NCBI GenBank assembly: GCA_039807745.1
Contig: JBDHRV010000003.1
Coordinates: 1-62,390 of the forward strand
Length of the DNA stretch: 62,390 nt
Direction: 5' to 3'
Source of the DNA: JAEUMW01 sp039807745
Lineage (GTDB): Bacteria; Pseudomonadota; Gammaproteobacteria; Burkholderiales; JAEUMW01
The notes beneath the pieces were generated by a model. The model made no database searches. It was not told where the DNA came from and was given only the letters and a program-made list of their open reading frames with translations. How positions within the stretch are numbered: position 1 is the first letter of the stretch; the number at the start of each line of letters is the position of its first letter. Below, in pieces: positions 6,767-17,000 of the stretch. The position numbers and the translations under genes were made by a program.

Positions 6767-7327
6767 TCAACTGCACGACGCCACGACCACCTGCGGCTTG
6801 ACCGAGCCGTACCACGTCACGGCGGCGCGCGGCACCGCGTAGAAGCCGTTGACTGTCTGCGTCGGGTCACAGGTCGTACCTGCCGGCACGGTGCCCACCG
6901 GCAGCAGCGCGATCCGGTCGAGCGTGCCGATCACCTGATAGACCACCAGGTCTCGCACGGTGAGGTCGCTCGGCGGATTCGGAGTCGGCGCCTCGAGCAC
7001 CTTGCTCACCGCATTGGTCGGCGCGCTCTCCTGGCTGTAGGTGTTGCGGGCATACACACGTGCGCACCACTTGCCGGGCGCGAGGTTCGTGACCGTGAAG
7101 GTCGCTGCGGGCGCGGCAACCACCTGCTCGCCAGCCTTCGTGCCGAAGTTGTTGCCGCTACACGTCCCCCACTCGACCCGCGTGCCGGTGAGCGAGCCGG
7201 GGCCGCTCGCCGGGATGTTGGTGTTGTCCGTGTTCTTCGTTGGATGGGTCCACGTCAGGACCATGTCCCCGGCGGCCGCAGGCAGCGACAGCAGGCAGGC
7301 GAACAGCGCGATCAGTAGGCGGTGCAT
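6767..7327 (-). CDS. Secreted Fn3-like protein, 186 aa
   Basis: Begins with a signal peptide (MHRLLIALFACLLSLPAAAG, probable cleavage after AAAG). An Fn3-like domain follows: VLTWTHPTKNTDNTNIPASG, TFTVTNLAPGKWCARVYARN. The C-terminal 75 residues have two Cys that could form a disulfide. Related in fold to the next gene. Exported phage proteins in this position may bind the envelope, but no function is established. Confidence 0.7.
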   Translation of the reverse strand: MHRLLIALFACLLSLPAAAGDMVLTWTHPTKNTDNTNIPASGPGSLTGTRVEWGTCSGNNFGTKAGEQVVAAPAATFTVTNLAPGKWCARVYARNTYSQESAPTNAVSKVLEAPTPNPPSDLTVRDLVVYQVIGTLDRIALLPVGTVPAGTTCDPTQTVNGFYAVPRAAVTWYGSVKPQVVVASCS

Positions 7328-7725
7328 CACAATCCCCTTTCTTTCTCCCGGCGCGCGCGATAGGCGCTCGCCGGCGGCGAGACGGAGCCGACGACGTGAT
7401 TGGTCTCGAGCCACGGCCACCAGCGCCGGACGGCCGAGCGAAAGCCGTGGTAAGCCAGCACCTGTGAGAGGCCGACGCCGATCTCGACCGGCCAGGTCAG
7501 CGCCTCACTCAGGAAGTGCGCGAAGGCCGTGGTCGCAGCGATCGCGAACGCGCGCACCGCGAAGTCGTAGGCCCGCGCGTCGTTGATCCAGTAGTACAGC
7601 GGGAACTTCACGAACTGCGCGAGCCCGCCACCGAACAGCCAGGCGAGCACGATCGTGAGCACCGGCCCCATCGTCGCAATCGCCGCGTCACCGGCGCCCA
7701 TCCATCGCAAGAGGTTGTCGAGCAT
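7327..7725 (-). CDS. Membrane protein, holin candidate, 132 aa
   Basis: Two or three hydrophobic segments (about 19-37 GPVLTIVLAWLFGGGLA, 57-75 FAVRAFAIAATTAFAHF, 78-95) and a basic C-terminal tail. Lies directly downstream of the M15 endopeptidase. Its size and topology fit a holin or antiholin, but three other small membrane proteins in the cassette are competitors. Confidence 0.6.
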   Translation of the reverse strand: MLDNLLRWMGAGDAAIATMGPVLTIVLAWLFGGGLAQFVKFPLYYWINDARAYDFAVRAFAIAATTAFAHFLSEALTWPVEIGVGLSQVLAYHGFRSAVRRWWPWLETNHVVGSVSPPASAYRARREKERGL

Positions 7726-7735
7726 GGTCAGTCCC

Positions 7736-8140
7736 TCACGCTGCCGGATACTTCTTCGCGGACAACTGGAAGTGCGGCATGTCCCACTTCCACAGGTCGT
7801 AGCCCCATTCGATCGGCACGCGCACGCGCGCGGCCGCCTGTTTCATCGCCTTGGCGATGCGGCGGAACGCGGCCAGTGCTTCGGGCGAGTCGAGGTCGCC
7901 GTAGCCACCGGGCCGGTACGGCAGGAGGTCTACGGCGTGTCCGGTGAGGTGGCGCGAGTTCATCGTGCGCGACAGCCCTTTCTGGTAGTACTCGCGCTGC
8001 TTCGCGGTCGTGCGCAGGCCCTCGACGACGCTGAAATCCTGCGGCGTGATCAGGATGGCGTACTTGACGACCGCGACCAGCGCCGGGTGCACGCCCTCGA
8101 GGCGACTGAGCGAGCGGGCCGAGAGGTAGTAGGCGCTCAT
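7736..8140 (-). CDS. Endolysin: M15-family peptidase, 134 aa
   Basis: A VanY/L-Ala-D-Glu peptidase-type endolysin that would cut peptidoglycan cross-links. The family signature S-x-H-x2-G-x-A-x-D is seen at 62-71 (SRHLTGHAVD), giving zinc ligands H64 and D71, and the third ligand is H123 in DMPHFQ. E111 (EWG) is a candidate catalytic base. There is no signal peptide, so release depends on a holin. Normal length for phage M15 enzymes. Confidence 0.9.
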   Translation of the reverse strand: MSAYYLSARSLSRLEGVHPALVAVVKYAILITPQDFSVVEGLRTTAKQREYYQKGLSRTMNSRHLTGHAVDLLPYRPGGYGDLDSPEALAAFRRIAKAMKQAAARVRVPIEWGYDLWKWDMPHFQLSAKKYPAA

Positions 8141-8391
8141 CGGTTGTTGCCGAACGTGAGGCGGTCAACGATCGTGTCGAGCCGCTCGAAGATGCGCGAG
8201 TTCTGCGCCTTCATGTCGTCCTTGATGTCGCGCAGTTCCGACTTGATCTCCGCGCGGTCGAGCGAGGCTTGCGCGACGGTCTGGCGGTCGCGCTCAAGTG
8301 CGTCGACCCGCCGCACAAGCTGGCGACCGTTCCACATCAGCACACCCGCGAGACCAAGGATGAGCAGTTCAATGACATGCCACGGCTCCAC
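8137..8391 (-). CDS. Small membrane protein with coiled-coil tail, 84 aa
   Basis: GTG start at 8391 (VEPWHVIELLILGLAGVLMW). One membrane segment at about 6-20 is followed by a strongly charged helix ending RLTFGNNR. The stop overlaps the endolysin start by ATGA. Topology resembles holin-partner proteins. An upstream ATG extension is rejected because it reads through another frame of the neighbouring gene. Confidence 0.6.
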   Translation of the reverse strand: MEPWHVIELLILGLAGVLMWNGRQLVRRVDALERDRQTVAQASLDRAEIKSELRDIKDDMKAQNSRIFERLDTIVDRLTFGNNR

Positions 8392-8410
8392 ACCCGCTGC
8401 CACCGACCCG

Positions 8411-8806
8411 CTACGGCGTCCTGCCGAGGGGGATCTTCGCGACGACCTCGATCTGGTCGACGGTGTTGCGGTCGCGCAGGTCGGGGCAGGATGACTGATG
8501 GGCCACGCCGAGAAGCAACGCACCGGGCGGTATTGCTCCGAAGTGGATCGGCTGACGAGCCCTCACGACGCAGGCTGGATTACCGCCAACGGTGTGCTGA
8601 AAGTCGTAAGCGAAGCCGACCTCGAGGTATGGCTGTCTCTCCGGGCTGACCGTGCAGCCCGATACGACAAGCAAGCCGGCGGCGACACCAATGAGCGCAA
8701 GGACGATCAGGAAGGCGCCCTTTGTGTCGCGATCCCACAGCCGAAAGAACGTGAATATAATGGCGAACGCGAGAACCACCGCAGCGGTCCACTGAAGGTT
8801 ATTCAT
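8411..8806 (-). CDS. Membrane protein with lipobox-like segment, 131 aa
   Basis: Two hydrophobic segments (about 6-23 and 32-50); the second ends VVSGCTVSPE, which looks like a lipoprotein cleavage site placed internally. The C-terminal 75 residues are polar with four Cys-region turns (PACVVRA, SSCPDL). Its ATG at 8806 overlaps the ATG of the plus-strand gene at 8805 (shared CATG). Function unknown; possibly envelope or lysis related. Confidence 0.55.
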   Translation of the reverse strand: MNNLQWTAAVVLAFAIIFTFFRLWDRDTKGAFLIVLALIGVAAGLLVVSGCTVSPERQPYLEVGFAYDFQHTVGGNPACVVRARQPIHFGAIPPGALLLGVAHQSSCPDLRDRNTVDQIEVVAKIPLGRTP

Positions 8807-9287
8807 GAAGCGCGACTCCACTACCGGACGCATCCTGAGCACCCACGGACAGAGCGGCTCGCCTACCTACAGGAGCTGGAGAGCCATGCTCGTGAGGTGT
8901 GGAAACCGAAACCACCCGACGTGGCAACGGTACGGCGCCAAAGGAACCCGGGTTTGCGAGCGGTGGCTCGTATTCGAGAATTTCCTGGCGGATATGGGGC
9001 TCAGGCCGAGTGGAACAACGATTGACAGAATCGACTCCACGGGGGATTACGAGCCCAGCAACTGCCGCTGGGCAACGCAACGGCTGCAGCAGCGGAACAA
9101 GTCGTCGAACCACTTGATTACCCACAACGGGGAGACGCGCTGCATCATGGACTGGGCCGTTGCACTTGGCCTTCCTCACAAGACGCTCTACGAGCGCGTC
9201 AGACGTGGCGAGCGCCCCCCTCATGCGTTTCGCCCGCTCACGCATGCGAGCGGCGCAGCCGCGCGAGCGCATCCGCCAACACCCTGA
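8805..9287 (+). CDS. HNH/AP2-like putative homing endonuclease, 160 aa, on the opposite strand
   Basis: Contains TYRSWRAMLVRCGNRNHPTW, RYGAKG..VCERW..FENFLADMG, and TIDRIDSTGDYEPSNCRWAT, the pattern of phage-borne HNH/AP2-type DNA-binding endonucleases, where the D-R-I-x-x-x-G-x-Y-x-x-x-N-C-R-W stretch is diagnostic. It is the only plus-strand gene inside the leftward block and starts on the same four bases as the divergent membrane gene. Likely a selfish insertion. Its C-terminal 20 residues are low complexity. Confidence 0.75.
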   Translation: MKRDSTTGRILSTHGQSGSPTYRSWRAMLVRCGNRNHPTWQRYGAKGTRVCERWLVFENFLADMGLRPSGTTIDRIDSTGDYEPSNCRWATQRLQQRNKSSNHLITHNGETRCIMDWAVALGLPHKTLYERVRRGERPPHAFRPLTHASGAAARAHPPTP

Positions 9288-9318
9288 CTTCTGACCAGCG
9301 TCCAGGTGCCCGGACCCA

Positions 9319-9480
9319 TCACACCTTGTCCGGGTTGCGCGGGTCGCCGCGACCGCCGCCGCCCGTACCGGACGACCCATCGTCGTCGTTGTCGGCGTGG
9401 CGGGCCTTCAGGTAGCGGACGAGGCGCCAGCCGCCGTAGCCACAGACCGCGAGGATGAGGATGGTGATGGCAGCTTCCAT
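9319..9480 (-). CDS. Small one-pass membrane protein, 53 aa
   Basis: ATG at 9480 preceded by an excellent ribosome-binding site (GGAGG, minus strand, 9486-9490). The protein is MEAAITILILAVCGYGGWRLVRYLK, one membrane helix, followed by a very acidic then Gly-rich tail (NDDDDGSSGTGGGG). It is the first gene after the promoter element at 9522-9550, so it may begin the lysis operon. Holin or antiholin candidate. Confidence 0.65.
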   Translation of the reverse strand: MEAAITILILAVCGYGGWRLVRYLKARHADNDDDGSSGTGGGGRGDPRNPDKV

Positions 9481-9521
9481 GGAAACCTCCGGTACGAGGG
9501 TGAGCCGTTTACGTCTCAGTC

Positions 9522-9550
9522 AACATAGCAGCGGGCATCTTGAGCGCAAG
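9522..9550 (-). promoter_or_regulatory. Putative phage promoter before the lysis region
   Basis: Minus strand: CTTGCGCT, then GATGCCC, then a TATGTT box exactly 16 bp after TTGCGC and preceded by TGC (extended -10). The -35-like part starts one base after the large terminase stop. Shares the CTTGCGCT-N3-RATG element with sites at 35304-35332, 44565-44593 and 47859-47887. Confidence 0.65.
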
Positions 9551-11032
9551 TCAGATCACGGCCGGCAGCCCCTCGGATCGGCCAGTCCCCGGCATGTTCC
9601 GGGGCGCCACCGACTGTGCGAACGTGAGGGCGAGGGAGTCGGCGCTGTCGGGGGATGGCAGGCCGATTTTCCGCATATCCTCCTTCGACATCAGCTTGAG
9701 GCGGTTGCCGGCATCGCGCGAGACGGGCTGCGCGACGAGCTCCTGCCTCAGGTCGTCATCCGGCGGGATCTTCGACTCGGTCAACCATTGAGCCATCGTC
9801 CCCCACCACTCGGCCCGGGGGTTGTAGTAATTCAACCGCTCGACCACCACGGAGCGATCGCCGCTGTAGGCGGGCACGACGTTGGTGTAGCGCAGCTGGA
9901 TCAGCCGGTCGTAGACGCCTTTGCCGGCCCCGTGCGCGTCGATGAAGGCCACGTCCGGTCGCTCCTTCGCGAGGATCATGGCGATCTTGTCGGCGAGCAC
10001 CATGTTGTTCGCCTCGGAGAACTTGTAGATGTCCTCCTTGCGCACCAGCGGGCCGCGGCGGAAGGTCAGGACGGTGCGGGAATCGCCGCCGTGAGCGACG
10101 TCGATGCCGCACACGCGCGGCACCGTCATCGGAATGAACTCCTCCTGGATGTCACGGTCGATCGACTCCTGCACGAGCGAGGCGGAAATCAGGCCGGTGG
10201 CCGAGGTCTTGGGCGGCAGGCCGCGCACGCGGACACGCACGAAGTCTGAGTCCTCGCCGTAGTCGTCGACCCACTCATTGAGCTTGGCGTGGTCGGCGGC
10301 CTTCGTCGTGCGCGAGTCGATCGTGTAGGTGAGCCAGCGGTGGCGGAACCGCGTGAAGCAATCCGCGAAGCGGCCGGTCTCAACCGTCGGGTTGCCGAAG
10401 GCGATCCACAGTCCGCCCGGCGTCGTGAAGGCGCCCTCGGAGGCCTGCCAGATGTCGTCGTGGATGGCGCTCGCCTCGTCGTAGACGAACAGCACGTCCT
10501 GCTCGTGCGTGCCTTGGAACGCCGCCGGGTTGTCGCGCGACCACGGGATCGCGTTCGCCGCCCAGAGGTGCCCCTCGCCTTTCAGCCTGAAACTCGTGGC
10601 ACTCCACTCGAACCAGTGACCGTTGAGCGCATGCGTGTAGTTCTTGTTCAGTTCGCGCCAGAGCTTCGTCTCGAGCTGCGTCTTGGTGCCCGCCGTCACC
10701 ACGATCTGCGGATTCGAGCGCGTCGAGAGGAACCACTGGATGATCAGCTGGATCAGCCATGACTTGCCGATGCCGTGACCGGAGCGCACCGCGACCTGGG
10801 TCGTGCGGTCCGGCGTCTGCCCCGTCGCGACCGCCAGCATGTGCGCACCGATGTCGCGCAGCACCGTGGCCTGCCAGAGGTCGGGGCCATCCGGCCAGTT
10901 CGCGTAAGGCGTGCCGGACCTGCCCCACGGGTACATCGTCAGTGCATACCGCCACGGGTCGTACATGCACTCGCTGATCGCTTCGATCAGTTTGATGTCG
11001 TCGTCGGTGGCCTGCAGCGCCTCGGCGGCCAT
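9551..11032 (-). CDS. terL: Terminase large subunit, 493 aa
   Basis: ATP-driven DNA packaging motor and nuclease. ATPase: Walker A SGHGIGKS (84-91) and Walker B VLFVYDEA (180-187), with the C-motif-like GNP near 214. Nuclease domain: acidic residues D311 (GIDVAHGGD), D365 (FIDAHGAG) and the SPDSADSLALTFA segment near the end. Normal length. The start overlaps the stop of the giant gene by ATGA. The small terminase is 37 kb away. Confidence 0.95.
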   Translation of the reverse strand: MAAEALQATDDDIKLIEAISECMYDPWRYALTMYPWGRSGTPYANWPDGPDLWQATVLRDIGAHMLAVATGQTPDRTTQVAVRSGHGIGKSWLIQLIIQWFLSTRSNPQIVVTAGTKTQLETKLWRELNKNYTHALNGHWFEWSATSFRLKGEGHLWAANAIPWSRDNPAAFQGTHEQDVLFVYDEASAIHDDIWQASEGAFTTPGGLWIAFGNPTVETGRFADCFTRFRHRWLTYTIDSRTTKAADHAKLNEWVDDYGEDSDFVRVRVRGLPPKTSATGLISASLVQESIDRDIQEEFIPMTVPRVCGIDVAHGGDSRTVLTFRRGPLVRKEDIYKFSEANNMVLADKIAMILAKERPDVAFIDAHGAGKGVYDRLIQLRYTNVVPAYSGDRSVVVERLNYYNPRAEWWGTMAQWLTESKIPPDDDLRQELVAQPVSRDAGNRLKLMSKEDMRKIGLPSPDSADSLALTFAQSVAPRNMPGTGRSEGLPAVI

Positions 11033-14000
11033 CAGAACAGCCCCGCGTAGGGCTCGACCTGCCGAGCGATGTCGTTGCGCGCAGCGTTCAGGCGCTCGAT
11101 CTCGGCGCGCTTCTGGTCGCCGGTCAGCGTGCGCGAGCCCTGTACACGGCGCAGCTGCGCATTCAGTTCACGCATGCGCTTGGCGAGGTGATTGAGCTTC
11201 GGGCGCAGCAGCAGGGCTTGACGGTTCTCCTTCGCGACCTCGCGCGCCTGCTCGAACAGCCGCTCGCCCTGAAGCTTCGAGACCGTGCGCGCCGCCTCGT
11301 CTGCCGCGTCCATCATGCGGTAGAGCTCGTCGTGCCAGCGGGTCACGCGCGGCTCGCCGGTGCGCGCGAAGCGGCGCAGCATCACGTCGACCGGCGACTG
11401 CGACGGCGCGTCGTAGTAGCCGCCGGCCGCGCGCACGCTGCGGTCGGCCACTTCCAGGGCCATCATGCCCATACCGCCGAGATAGCCGCGGATCAGGTGC
11501 TCGAGCTGCAGCGGCGAGCGCATGAACGCCGGCGCCGCGTCCGGCATGGCCTGCGCGATGCTGATCAGCGTCGGGGAAGTCCACGGCCGGTACTGCGCCT
11601 CGGGCAGCAGGTTGCGCTCGGCGATCGACAGGATCGGCCGGTTCGTGAAGAAGCTGCGCCCCGCCCAGGCCTCGAGCACCGGCTTGAACGCCTGCGGCAC
11701 CGGATTGAAGGCAAAGGTATCCGTGACCATGCGCACGAGGGACTGCGCGACGTCGCGGAAGCGGTCTTGCCCGCGCATCAGGCGGATCATGCGCTCCGGC
11801 ACCGTGCCGAACAGGGCGCCGACCTCGAAAGGCTTCGGGATGCGCAGGTGCAATTTTCCGAGGAACAGGTGCCAGTTCGCGTCGCGGTCCCATTGCGGGA
11901 GTTCGCGGTAGCGCTCATCGTCATCACCGAGACCCATCAGGGCGATCGTGACCGCGGTCAGCATCAGACCCTTGAACATGAAGCCCATGCGGTTGGCGGT
12001 GAACCCACGCGCGAGGCGGTCGAGGCCCTGAATGCGCGCGTTCAGGAACGGCACCATCATCACGAGCAGCTGCATCGCCGGATGCGCGCCGCGCTGCTGG
12101 AAGTTCAGCACGTCATGGGCCTGATAGGCCGCCTCGGCGTGCGTGCCGCCGCGCTCGCGCACGAGGCGGTAGGTTGCGATGCGGTTGGCGTTCTCCGAGG
12201 CCTGCTGGACCTTCGTATAGACCTTCCAGAGCCGGCGCGGAGAGACCATCGTGCCGGCCATCTCCTCGAGGCGGGTACGGGCGGCGCTGTCGCTCATTTC
12301 GCGCATCAGGGTGCGCTTGAGGTTGCCGCGCTCGTTGTCGTAGACCTGGTCGCCACCAGCGCCGGACATCATCATTTCGGCGACGACCGGATTGTCGGCG
12401 ATGTACGCGACCGCCCCCTTGAGGCTCTCGGTGATGAAGGTCAGTTTCAGCATGTCGCCGACGGACTTGTTCTGGTTCTGCACGACGTTGGAGGCGGTGT
12501 CGCGCAGGTAGTTCGCCATGATGAAGCCGGGCATCGCGGTCACGGCGCGCGTCAGCAGCCGCTTGCTGCCCGAGAGCAGGCCGAAGGTGAACAGGTCGAT
12601 CTGGCGCAGCCACTCGTTCGGGGACATTTCGACGATCGACTGCAGCAGCAGCGGGTCGTGCACCTCGAAGTACTGCGGCTTGCCATCGAACATCACCGAG
12701 ACGATGTTCTTGCCGACGGGGGCGACGCGGCGGAACAGGGTCAGGTAATCGGACGAGGGCTCCTGGCCGACGAGGTTCACGCCCGCGGCCCGCAGGGCCC
12801 GCATCGCCTGATCGGCGCTGATCGTGGTCGGCTGCACCACCTTCGGCAGCCGGGTCGTGGCGACGCCATCGAAGGCGGTCACGATCGCCTGCGCCGCACG
12901 GTTCTTGAACGACGCATCCACCAGATGCGCCGTGTTCATCAGCATCGACTCGAACACGTCCTCGAGCGGGCTCGTGCCGCCGAACAGCGTGCGGATGCGT
13001 GCCCGCTGATTTGCGATCGACTTCTTCAACGAGACGGCGTTCACGCGGCCAGAGACCGACTCCATAGCCCGGTAGAACGGCACATAGTCGTGACGCTCCC
13101 AGATCGCCCTGGCCTCGGGGTCGATCAGGCCCGCCTCCTGCGCCATATCGAGCGTCTGCGTGTTGAAGGTCTGCCAGTCGTCGAACACGTCCTTGAAGAT
13201 CGGGTACTTCTGCTCGAGCTCGAGCGAGCGGTCGATCATTTCCTGGGTGAACAGGCGCTCGCGGCCCTCCTCGATCAGGCGCGAGGCGCGCCGCGCCGCG
13301 GCGTACAGTTCCCACTGAGGCAGCAGGTTGCCGTCGGGGTGATTCACCAGGGGCGCGAAGATTTCGAGGATGCCCTTGCGTCCGTCATTGGCGACGGTAT
13401 AGGCACCGTTCACCCATGCCGGGATGCCCTTGTGCAGGATCGCGGACATCACGGAGCCGAGGTTCTGCGTCGCGACCGTCTGCTTGTAGGGTGAGAGCGC
13501 GGCATCCAGCAGCTTCCCGGCGTTCATCAGCCGCTCGTAGGCGGCAATCGACTGGAACTTGTTGACGATCGCCTGGCGCATGGCGAGACCGGAAATGTCC
13601 GTGACGCGCGTGATGAACAGGCGCATCCGGTCCTTCAGCGGCAGGCCCTCGTGCGCGGCGTTCGCCATGACGTGACGGCGGATGCGCGTGATTTCCGGGT
13701 CCTCGGGCGCGCGGCGCGAGTACAGACGCTCGCGATCCGGCCCCGGCGTCTCAAAGAGCGCCGCAGCGATCGCGTCGTCGAGTGCCTCGATGTCCGTCTC
13801 ACCGAGCGTTTCCTTGTCGAGCACTGCCGGGCGCGTGTAGTAGGCATCCAGCGGCGCACCGGAGCCGATCAGCGGGGAGTCGGCGAGATCCATCGCGTTC
13901 AACTGGCGCAGCGCGGCCTCCTCGGTCGCGGCCGCGTCGATCTTGGCGGCACGAACCCGGTCTGCTCCGGAGATGCGCGCAGCCTCCTGCAGGGCGCGCG

Positions 14001-17000
14001 CGGCACGCGCGATCAGCGCACGCACCTCGGCATCGCTGTATTCGATGTCGACGCCCCACGAGCGCAGCAGGTCGCGAGCCCAGGCGAGCAGCCGGTCGAG
14101 CATCGAGTTCTTCACGCCGCGCTCGGCCATGAGCGCGATCACTTCCTTCGCGTGGCGCACCGGGTCGAGACCGGGCTGCGTCAGCGCCACCTCCTGCCAC
14201 AGCGCGCCGATCGACTTCGAGCCCATCCTGCGCATGTTCCTGACCATGCGCACGGCGCGGTCGATGTCGCCGTACTGCTCAAGCGCGAGATGGCCGAACA
14301 TTTCATGGGTGTACTTGCGCAGCGCCTCCTCGCGGGTCGGCAGCGCCGAGGCGACGAGGTAGATGCGGGACTCGCCATCGAAGTAGACGCCCTCGACATC
14401 ATCGGGGATGCTCGGGTCGCCAGTGGCCTCGCGCAGCGCGGCGACGTCGGCCACAACATGCGTGTTCGCCGCGCCGCGGGTCTTTTCAATGGCCGCGGAA
14501 AGCCATTCCTTGACCTGAGTCACGCTCGCGCCGGCGGCCGGTGTCGCACCGGCACGCGAGTAGAAGGCGTCGTTGGTGATGCGCTCGGAACGATCGGATG
14601 CCATGCGAAGAGAGCCGTTGGCACCGCGCTGCGCGATGTCGAGATCGCGGATATTGCCGGCCGCCAGCGCGGTCATCGCGTTACGAGCCGCGTTCACGGA
14701 CTCCTCGCCTTCCGGAACGACAGCAATCGCTGCCGAGGCATTGGCCTTGCTGGCCTCGGCGAACAGCCGGGCATGACTGGTGCGCGGATCGTCGGTGCGC
14801 AGTCTGCCCATTTCTGCCACGGAAGTCGGCAGCACGCCGACGACGTGATGCCGCCCGTTGAGGAACAGCAATCCGCTCTCCATGCGCGACGCGAACCGCT
14901 CGATCGCCTCCTTGACGTAGGCACTCGATCGCACGATGAACTTGTCGGGCTGGATGCGCGTGAAGCGTCGTTCCAGCATCGGCACGGATTCCTTGCGCAC
15001 CGCGGGCTGAATCCTCTGGTCGAGGTCGCCGTAGGTGCCCGGCGTGTACAACGATGCCTTGCGCGAACCAGGGGCGACCACGATCATCCCGCCGACCTCG
15101 ATGCCGCTGCCGCGCATCAGCGCGTTCAGGTGATCGGTGATCAGATGGTCCGCCTCGCTCTGCTCGATCACGCCCGACGGATGGTTGTGCGCGAAGTAGA
15201 CCTTCGCGACGTTCGGCACGCTGGCGATATGACCGAACACGGTGCCGGGGTCGACGTTGGAGGAATCGCGCAGGCCGACGGTGTGACGCAGCACGGCCAG
15301 CGGGCGGCGCCGCTTGTCGATCGCCAGCATCAGGAACTGTTCCTGCGGGATCTTCCGCAGCGGCGCGATGATGTGCGCAGCAGCAGTCCACTCGTCGATA
15401 GTCGTGATGCCGGTCTTGAATCGGCCGGTCTCGACGAGCGCTACGCGATCGAACGTCCTGGCGGCTTGCTGGCCTTGGAGCGGGAGCGCATCGTTGGCGA
15501 AGATGTCGATCTGTACGGGGCCGGCGGGCTGTACGTTCCCTCGCCCGGCTTTGGCGGGCCGGGAAGCAGCCACCTTTCTTCGGCGGGCTCGTACCTTCGG
15601 GTCTTTTGCGGCTTCGCCTTCATAGACGGCCGCATTCTCCCGCACCTGGGTACTGTCTGTCGAATCAGGCGGCACGACGTTGCCGATGGCGCGCCGCCCG
15701 CCCGCGGCGATCGCTTCCTTGTGGTGCGACTCCGCCTGCAGGGGGCCGAACTTCTCGGCGAGGATCGGCAGCACCCTGCGCGCCTGCTCGGCCGTGATGC
15801 CGGCGCGCATGGAGTTGGCGACGCTGACGAAATCCCCCGTGATGGCGCGCACCTGCGGATCGAGGTAGACATCGCCGCCGCCGCTCTTGGAGCGCGGCGT
15901 CGACAGCAGGAACCCGTCACCATCGGCGAGCAGCCGGACCGAGCCGTCCGCGGTCTCGACGCGCGCCTGCGGGTGGCTCTTGAGCAGCTTCATCGCAGCC
16001 GCGGGCGGCAGTTCGATGGGCTGCGCCGCCTCGAACTCCTTGATGTCGAAGTTGCGCGGCAGCAGCACACCCTGGCGCGTGGCGCCAGTGTCGTCCGTGT
16101 AGTGCACGATCTGGCCGCGCGGCAGCTTGCTGAACCCGGCCAGCAGGTTGCCGGTGACGATGTGCCGGTTCTCTCGGCTCGTGCTCTGCCCGGCGTCGAA
16201 CATCTTGAGGATCGAGCCGAGCAGCGGGTGCTCGGCGCGCGCCTCGACGTAGGTCACGCGAGCCTCGGGCCGAGCCGCGTCCTCGCGGCTCGTCGTGAGC
16301 TTGGAAAACGGTAGCGCAATCTGACGCGCGCCGTCGGCCACCGCAAAGCGCGCGACCCACGAGCCGTTCGCCACCGGCATCTTCACGCCCTTCTTGCGCG
16401 TGATGTCGAGCAGGACGCCGTAGAAGACCGCGCCGTTCTTCAGTTGCAGTTCGTAGGTCTCACCGGGGGTCAGCGTGTCGGCGAGCCCCTTCCACCGATC
16501 GAACTGGCCATCGAGCACGCCGAGGCGCGCGCGTGCCACGACATCCTTGGCGCCGGCGTCGAACATCGCCTTCTCAAGGCCGGCACGGTACTGCTGGAAG
16601 CTGTCGCGCGTATCGCTCGCGGTGCGGCGCCACTTCTCGGCGGCGGCATCCTTGATGTCGTCCCATGCAGCATCCTTGCCGAGACCCGCCTCGCCGGCCG
16701 CCAGTTCACGCACCTGCTCGCTGGTGTAGGGCTTGCCGAGGCGCTTCGCGTCGACCGTCTCGAGGTAGGCCGCGTCGGCAAAGGGACTGTTGGAGTCGCC
16801 CTCGCGCTCAAAGAGCGTGCGCCGCTCGGTCGTCTTGGCGTCGAGCTCGAGCGTTTTCGCCTCAAGCGCGTTCTCGCCCATCGCGTCGGCGCGCGCGATG
16901 GCCTCGCGGTAGCCGGACTCGATCATGTCGTACAGTTCTTCCTGCTCAGCCACCGGCAGCAGCGGGATACGGCCCGTGACCTTGCGCGCCGCGTCCTCGG

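Noticed and set aside
11188..16314. Long plus-strand ORFs opposite the giant gene (for example 11188-13494 and 13651-16314)
   Set aside because: They are His/Arg/Leu-rich reflections of codon bias on the opposite strand of a high-GC gene; no motif or ribosome-binding site.
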